A stretch of DNA of 64,000 bases, taken from the NCBI RefSeq assembly GCF_020184175.1, contig NC_065533.1:56458351-56522350 (forward strand), given 5' to 3'. A model generated the notes under the pieces. The model did no database searches. It saw only the letters and a program-made list of their open reading frames with translations, and was not told the DNA's origin. The position numbers and the translations under genes were made by a program. Below are positions 59,601 to 64,000 of this stretch, one piece after another. Numbering within the stretch: position 1 is the stretch's first letter; the number at the start of each line of letters is the position of its first letter. This stretch comes from Aphis gossypii (taxonomy: Eukaryota > Arthropoda > Insecta > Hemiptera > Aphididae).

Positions 59601-62600
59601 TGATTGTTGACGTGATTACTATTATCAAATTGTTCTATGCAGTAATGTATAATGACGTATGTGCGGTGAAATAGGTACACGGTTTGTGTGCATTTGTCTA
59701 TCTATATAGTTATATAGTTGCTGGGGTATACCTCAGAATGTGCGATACTCTAGAGACCACCGATTTGACAAAATCGATATACTTAATGTACAAAAAAAAC
59801 AGTGATACCTCTAAACGCCGGACACTCTCGGTCGCTGAAATCTTGTCCGCTATCAGAGACGTCGATTGTGGGATATTTCATTGCTATGTATATACATGTG
59901 TTTAGGTATTCCCGTGTGAGTACGCGTTTCGAAAGTGTGTCACCAGTAAAATACCGTTAAAACGAGTGGGTTGTACTCACGTGTAAGGAATTTTCGAGTT
60001 GAGATGAAAAAATTATAAATAGTAGGTATTATGTCCTTGGTCAAAAATTCGAAACCCTCGAACGACATAATACGTTCTACATAAAAACCCCATATCGGGG
60101 ACTTGACCACGTCGTGCGTTTTGCATAATACATAAATATACCTATTACCTTTGATAGTCCGCATATTACTACATGTATTGTATGTCTATATGTAGTGCAT
60201 GTGATCGTATAGCAATAATGCATTGTAGTCCGAACGAAACGATATTCAGATCAAATGTCATGTGTGTCGGAAAATACGATCGGAGATACGGTCCTGTTCG
60301 TTTAATGTTTTTGTATTGTACTTCAGTTCCCTCCCTCCACCCAACATTCATAAACAATTGGAACTCCACCGCCGCCGCCGCCGCCTTCGTCGTTTCCCGC
60401 ATTTGAAAAACTTACCCAAAACCCTGTGGACTTCACAGGGACGCCGCGCAGTTCTGAAATACAATCTGGTTTTTATTATTATTATTATTATTTTCAAAAA
60501 TCTGAACAATGCCCTTCAGTACCTATATATACAGTATATTATTATTATATACCTATATAGTACCTACAGATTAGGCAAAAACGCGATGGTTAAGTATGAG
60601 GTGCGAGAGGAGTGCTCATAGTGCATAATATAAATATACGATATATATAGATTATAGGTACATACCGTTCTCACCGAACGTGTAATAATACAAATAATAA
60701 TATTCGCGCCCGGTAAAATTGTTATTCTGAAAACGTTCGTTCGGACTCTCGGTCTAATATGGGCGAGTAAAAAATATATAGCATGATAGTCTACAGTCGT
60801 CGTGATATTTGCTCGATTATTCGCAAAAATTTGTTTCGATTCATCGGACGTCCTGCGTAACCTCGCCCTATTATCGTCTATTTATAAACGACTTTTATAC
60901 TAACGTATAGTTTGTATTTTTTTTTTTGTTTTGGAAGAGCACCGATCAGCAGAGGCTAACTGTATAGTTTGTATTGCGTAATACAAAAAGGAATCCGTCG
61001 AAATAAATCTCGATCCGCGCGCGCATTATAAACGATGTACGCACGGACAAAATAATAGTCTCAAAAGACAGTGAAATAAAATAATGCATTTTAAAGCTCC
61101 CAAACGGTCGGCTGCCGCCACTCCGGATCTCAATAGTCGTAGTAATAACGATAATGGTCTAGTTATACGCTCGCGCGTTCAACCTATACGTTATAAACGT
61201 CCGTGTGGAAGTACTACGCGCGGCCATACTTCAGCCGGTCGACTTCAAAGACGAAAGTCATAGTCGAGCGCCCCTAACACGAGAATAATATTATATAAAA
61301 TGATAAAATCGATGCGCATAATATAATGTAGTCTCGTGTTGTACAGACATACATTATACTATGTATCGTACTTTAATAATATAATAATATAATATGTCGA
61401 AGCCCCATGTATGACGGTATACTGTTTGAGAGAATACTTAAATCGTTTCAGAAAGAATGTCTAATCGATTTTAATTCGTTGTCCATTTTATCTCGAACAG
61501 CCAGTTACCGTAGTTAACGCGCACTACAAATAGTCCGTTATTAGAATATTAGTTTTAGCCTCTTTTAAAAACTTCATATCTTATTTTCCATAAGATTTTC
61601 CTGCATTATCACGAACTCCAGTGTGTCGATAACTCGTCGTTCCTGTTCTACATTTCGCAAACCTAACCTAACCTATGTCTAATAATTGTTCTAATTATTT
61701 TGCAGGAAAGTATATCGTGGTCAGTGATATCGATTAACGATCAGTTTTTATTATCAACTTGAAAACATATTATTTATTCTATCAAATGTCTTGTTCCGTT
61801 TTTCGTTCAAACATCAAAAACACAAGTAAGCTCATTTGGTGATTTTCAAAATGCGATCTACGATAAGTTATAATATAGTATATAACATTCAATTATATCT
61901 CTGCTTCTTTAAAATGTGTTGGGACAGTTGATTTTATGAATACTTTTGAGGACTTTATTACATGGTAGGTTTTTCAATAGAGACATTAACATTTTTAGAC
62001 GCCGTGAAATTAAAATAACACTATTTCACAGCTATATTATATTTTATACGTATAATATTGTGTTATAATCGAATACGTGCGCGCGGTTTGAGTCATCGTC
62101 GTTTAAAAGTAGCGATGTCATCGAGAATGATGGTTTTATTTAAAAACACTTTCGGAGACTTTGTAGAATTCGTCGTTTTCACCCTCTTATATACGGAAAC
62201 AACAATATTATATTTTAATTACGATTTATATTTGCTTACTACTTACACATTAATGTGTCGCATTCGAACACGTATTATGTATTACATAATGTTTAATTTG
62301 AAATATTATTATTATTATACACAAACGAATATCGAAACGATTCGCGATTGCACGTGACGAGATTCGTATTAAAATAGTATGAAATCGGAGCGGTGATTTT
62401 AGGCGAGACTAGTGTTTTGTTTTTATTATAAAACCCGCTCGTCGTCCCCTCGACGAAAGCGTTACTGTTTTTTTTTTCAAAACTCGGACGATATCTAAAT
62501 TTCGTTTGACCCCTTTGGCAGCGCGACCCGTCGCAAAAGTCTGCACCGGGTTAGGTTTCAAATCCAAACGCTCAGCACTATAATAATATTATAATCATTA

Positions 62601-62690
62601 TATAATTATTACGGTATCGTGAGCGCCGCTGCGGTATAGTGTTTATAATTATTATTCCCATACAGCGGGAAAATAATAAATCACGACTTT
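56651..62690. other. AT-rich non-coding with GC-richer patches
   Basis: No recognisable gene on either strand. Patches with many CG dinucleotides occur near 60340-60460 (a CCGCCG run at about 60367-60390) and 60680-61300. Frames such as 59492-59674, 59684-59905 and 60262-60621 carry no known domain. Confidence 0.5.
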
Positions 62691-63120
62691 CGCGCGTGTG
62701 TGTGTGTCAACGTCGGTTATAATATGCACACACGACTCTCGCACTCCAGAGCGGGACTGGCGCGAACACGCCCCGTCCCGTTACCATCATCATCCCCCTG
62801 CTGCAGACGACATGGCGGTGGTGGTGCAACAGCGATGTGGCGCTGAGCGGCTGACTGCCGAGCCCGTCGACATCGCATTTATGTATTACATACGTGTGTG
62901 CGTATTATATATATATAATAATAAATATTTAATTGCGGCGGATATACGAGTACGCGTCGTCGTCGGACGGCTCGAGGACTGGTTTTGAATTACCGAGAAA
63001 TCAAAAGCTTTTTTTTTTTTCCATTACACATTTTTTTTTCAGTTTTGAACCCCCTCTCGCCACACTCGCCGCCGCCGCACGTACCCTCTGCTGCGGCGAC
63101 GTCACATTATGCGTTTAACG
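62691..63120. other. GC-rich pocket, possible promoter or first exon
   Basis: CpG-rich, with a (GT)n run at 62695-62707 and a plus-strand ATG at 62812 (GACATGGCGGTGGTGGTGCA). The frame from it runs into (TA)n sequence after about 30 codons. No domain recognised. A first exon or promoter is possible but unproved. Confidence 0.3.
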
Positions 63121-64000
63121 TATTATTAGTATTATATTACGACTATAATACCACATACGCGGTATTGTCATCAAACTCATAAACTCGGAGTAATGCGTCT
63201 ATTATATATCTACATATAAGTATACAAATAATGATATTATTATTTATATTATAATATTAACCTACATAATACACCGTCCCGACGTAACACTATGCAGCAC
63301 GAGTTAGGTTTCGATGGCACATTACGTCTATTACATTTTATAATAAGAACGTTATAATATCATAGGTGGTAGTGCGATTTCGAAATCTGCAGGCGGTGTG
63401 TGTGTCGTAATAGTCGTCGACGTGGCTAGAAGACTGGTAAACGATAAACAAAAAATAATTTAACGGAATTTTACCCGTGAATCTCGGTAAATTCGATGTT
63501 TTTCTTTTTTCACTGATTTCGTCCACTGATTTCAAGACGAGGAAATGATTTTGCAAGTAACGAATTTCATACTTTTTTTTTCGATTACTTAAAATATAGT
63601 TTCTCTTAGCTTGCGTTGAAAAATATAGCGCAACGCTGTCAAAAACGTTTTGAACAAATGATGTCGGTGCACTCCTGGCTTTGGCAATATAAGTAAAGAC
63701 TAGCGACTTAAGCACCATATTTTCGATTATTTAAATTTTTATGTCATTTAAGGAATGTCCTGTGACGATACAAACGTATTTTCCTTTTTTTTTTTAATAC
63801 AAACCAATCTATTTTACTTTAAAATATTAAGCCGATTATCATGCTTTTGAAGAAATGGAAATCAATATTCTAACGAGTAGTTTCTGACTTATTAAAATAT
63901 ATTATATTCCAAAGATTATTTTATAATTATTTTATAAAGAATATTTCAGGAAATGGTTTCACAAAAATATAAAATAGATTAAATATTGGATAGAGTACTT
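63121..64000. other. non-coding to the window end
   Basis: A 126-codon frame on the minus strand (63718-63338) is the longest here, rich in Ser/Tyr/Lys without a recognisable domain. I would not call it a gene without transcript support. Confidence 0.4.

Noticed and set aside
63338..63718. 126-codon minus-strand frame near the window end
   Set aside because: No recognisable domain or splice signals; composition matches chance frames in the region.
1..64000. tRNA, rRNA genes and CRISPR arrays
   Set aside because: No T-loop-type GGTTCGAATCC box in a tRNA context, no rRNA blocks, and no regularly spaced repeats were seen; CRISPR is not expected in animal nuclear DNA.

Overview
The window looks like nuclear DNA of a hemipteran insect, most likely an aphid. 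It is very AT-rich, with runs of TAATATTATA and TAGGTACCTA-type words, short CpG-rich pockets, many microsatellites, spliceosomal introns (GT...AG), and insect-type transposon families. No intact, recognisable host gene was found. Species and chromosome cannot be fixed from the sequence alone.

Layout. 1-12.7 kb: AT-rich non-coding DNA with microsatellites and one GC-richer pocket (about 7.66-7.96 kb). 12.7-20.3 kb: an old retrotransposon on the minus strand (Gag-like protein, OTU-like domain, CxxC zinc motif, retropepsin). It is split by a complete-ended but internally deleted BEL/Pao element (13322-16524, 5-bp target duplication AACGT). A second Gag-like/OTU copy lies head-to-head with it at 19.0-20.3 kb. 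20.4-21.2 kb: remnant of a FLYWCH-MULE transposase. 21.7-22.2 kb: a solo Ty3/gypsy LTR whose empty site survives near 37.53 kb. 24.9-28.8 kb: a decayed CACTA-type transposase followed by a spliced DUF4806-type accessory gene.

29.0-40.15 kb: a hAT element whose 5' half is duplicated about 8.6 kb downstream. The first copy carries, in an intron, an almost intact ISL2EU-type DNA transposon (30755-34883). That element encodes a SWIM/YqaJ nuclease on the plus strand and a THAP-DDE transposase on the minus strand; the second hAT copy keeps the empty AT target. 40.2-43.7 kb: a gutted Ty3/gypsy element with its 3' LTR. 44.1-46.4 kb: small inverted-repeat elements and a 376-bp tandem duplication. 47.3-50.6 kb: a second hAT (BED-finger) transposase pseudogene on the minus strand, with about nine exons and mostly readable splice sites. 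50.8-52.1 kb: a terminal-inverted-repeat element containing a 34-bp perfect palindrome bounded by 9-bp direct repeats. 52.1-64 kb: AT-rich non-coding DNA, a degenerate T/CGAT-rich repeat, and GC-rich pockets near 56.0-56.6 and 62.7-63.1 kb that may be first exons or promoters.

The genes do not form a host pathway. They are separate transposon gene sets, nested and duplicated. Relative ages can be read from the nesting: the BEL/Pao insertion postdates the OTU retroelement, and the ISL2EU and solo-LTR insertions postdate the repeats they interrupt. The ISL2EU transposase is the only large intact protein in the window.
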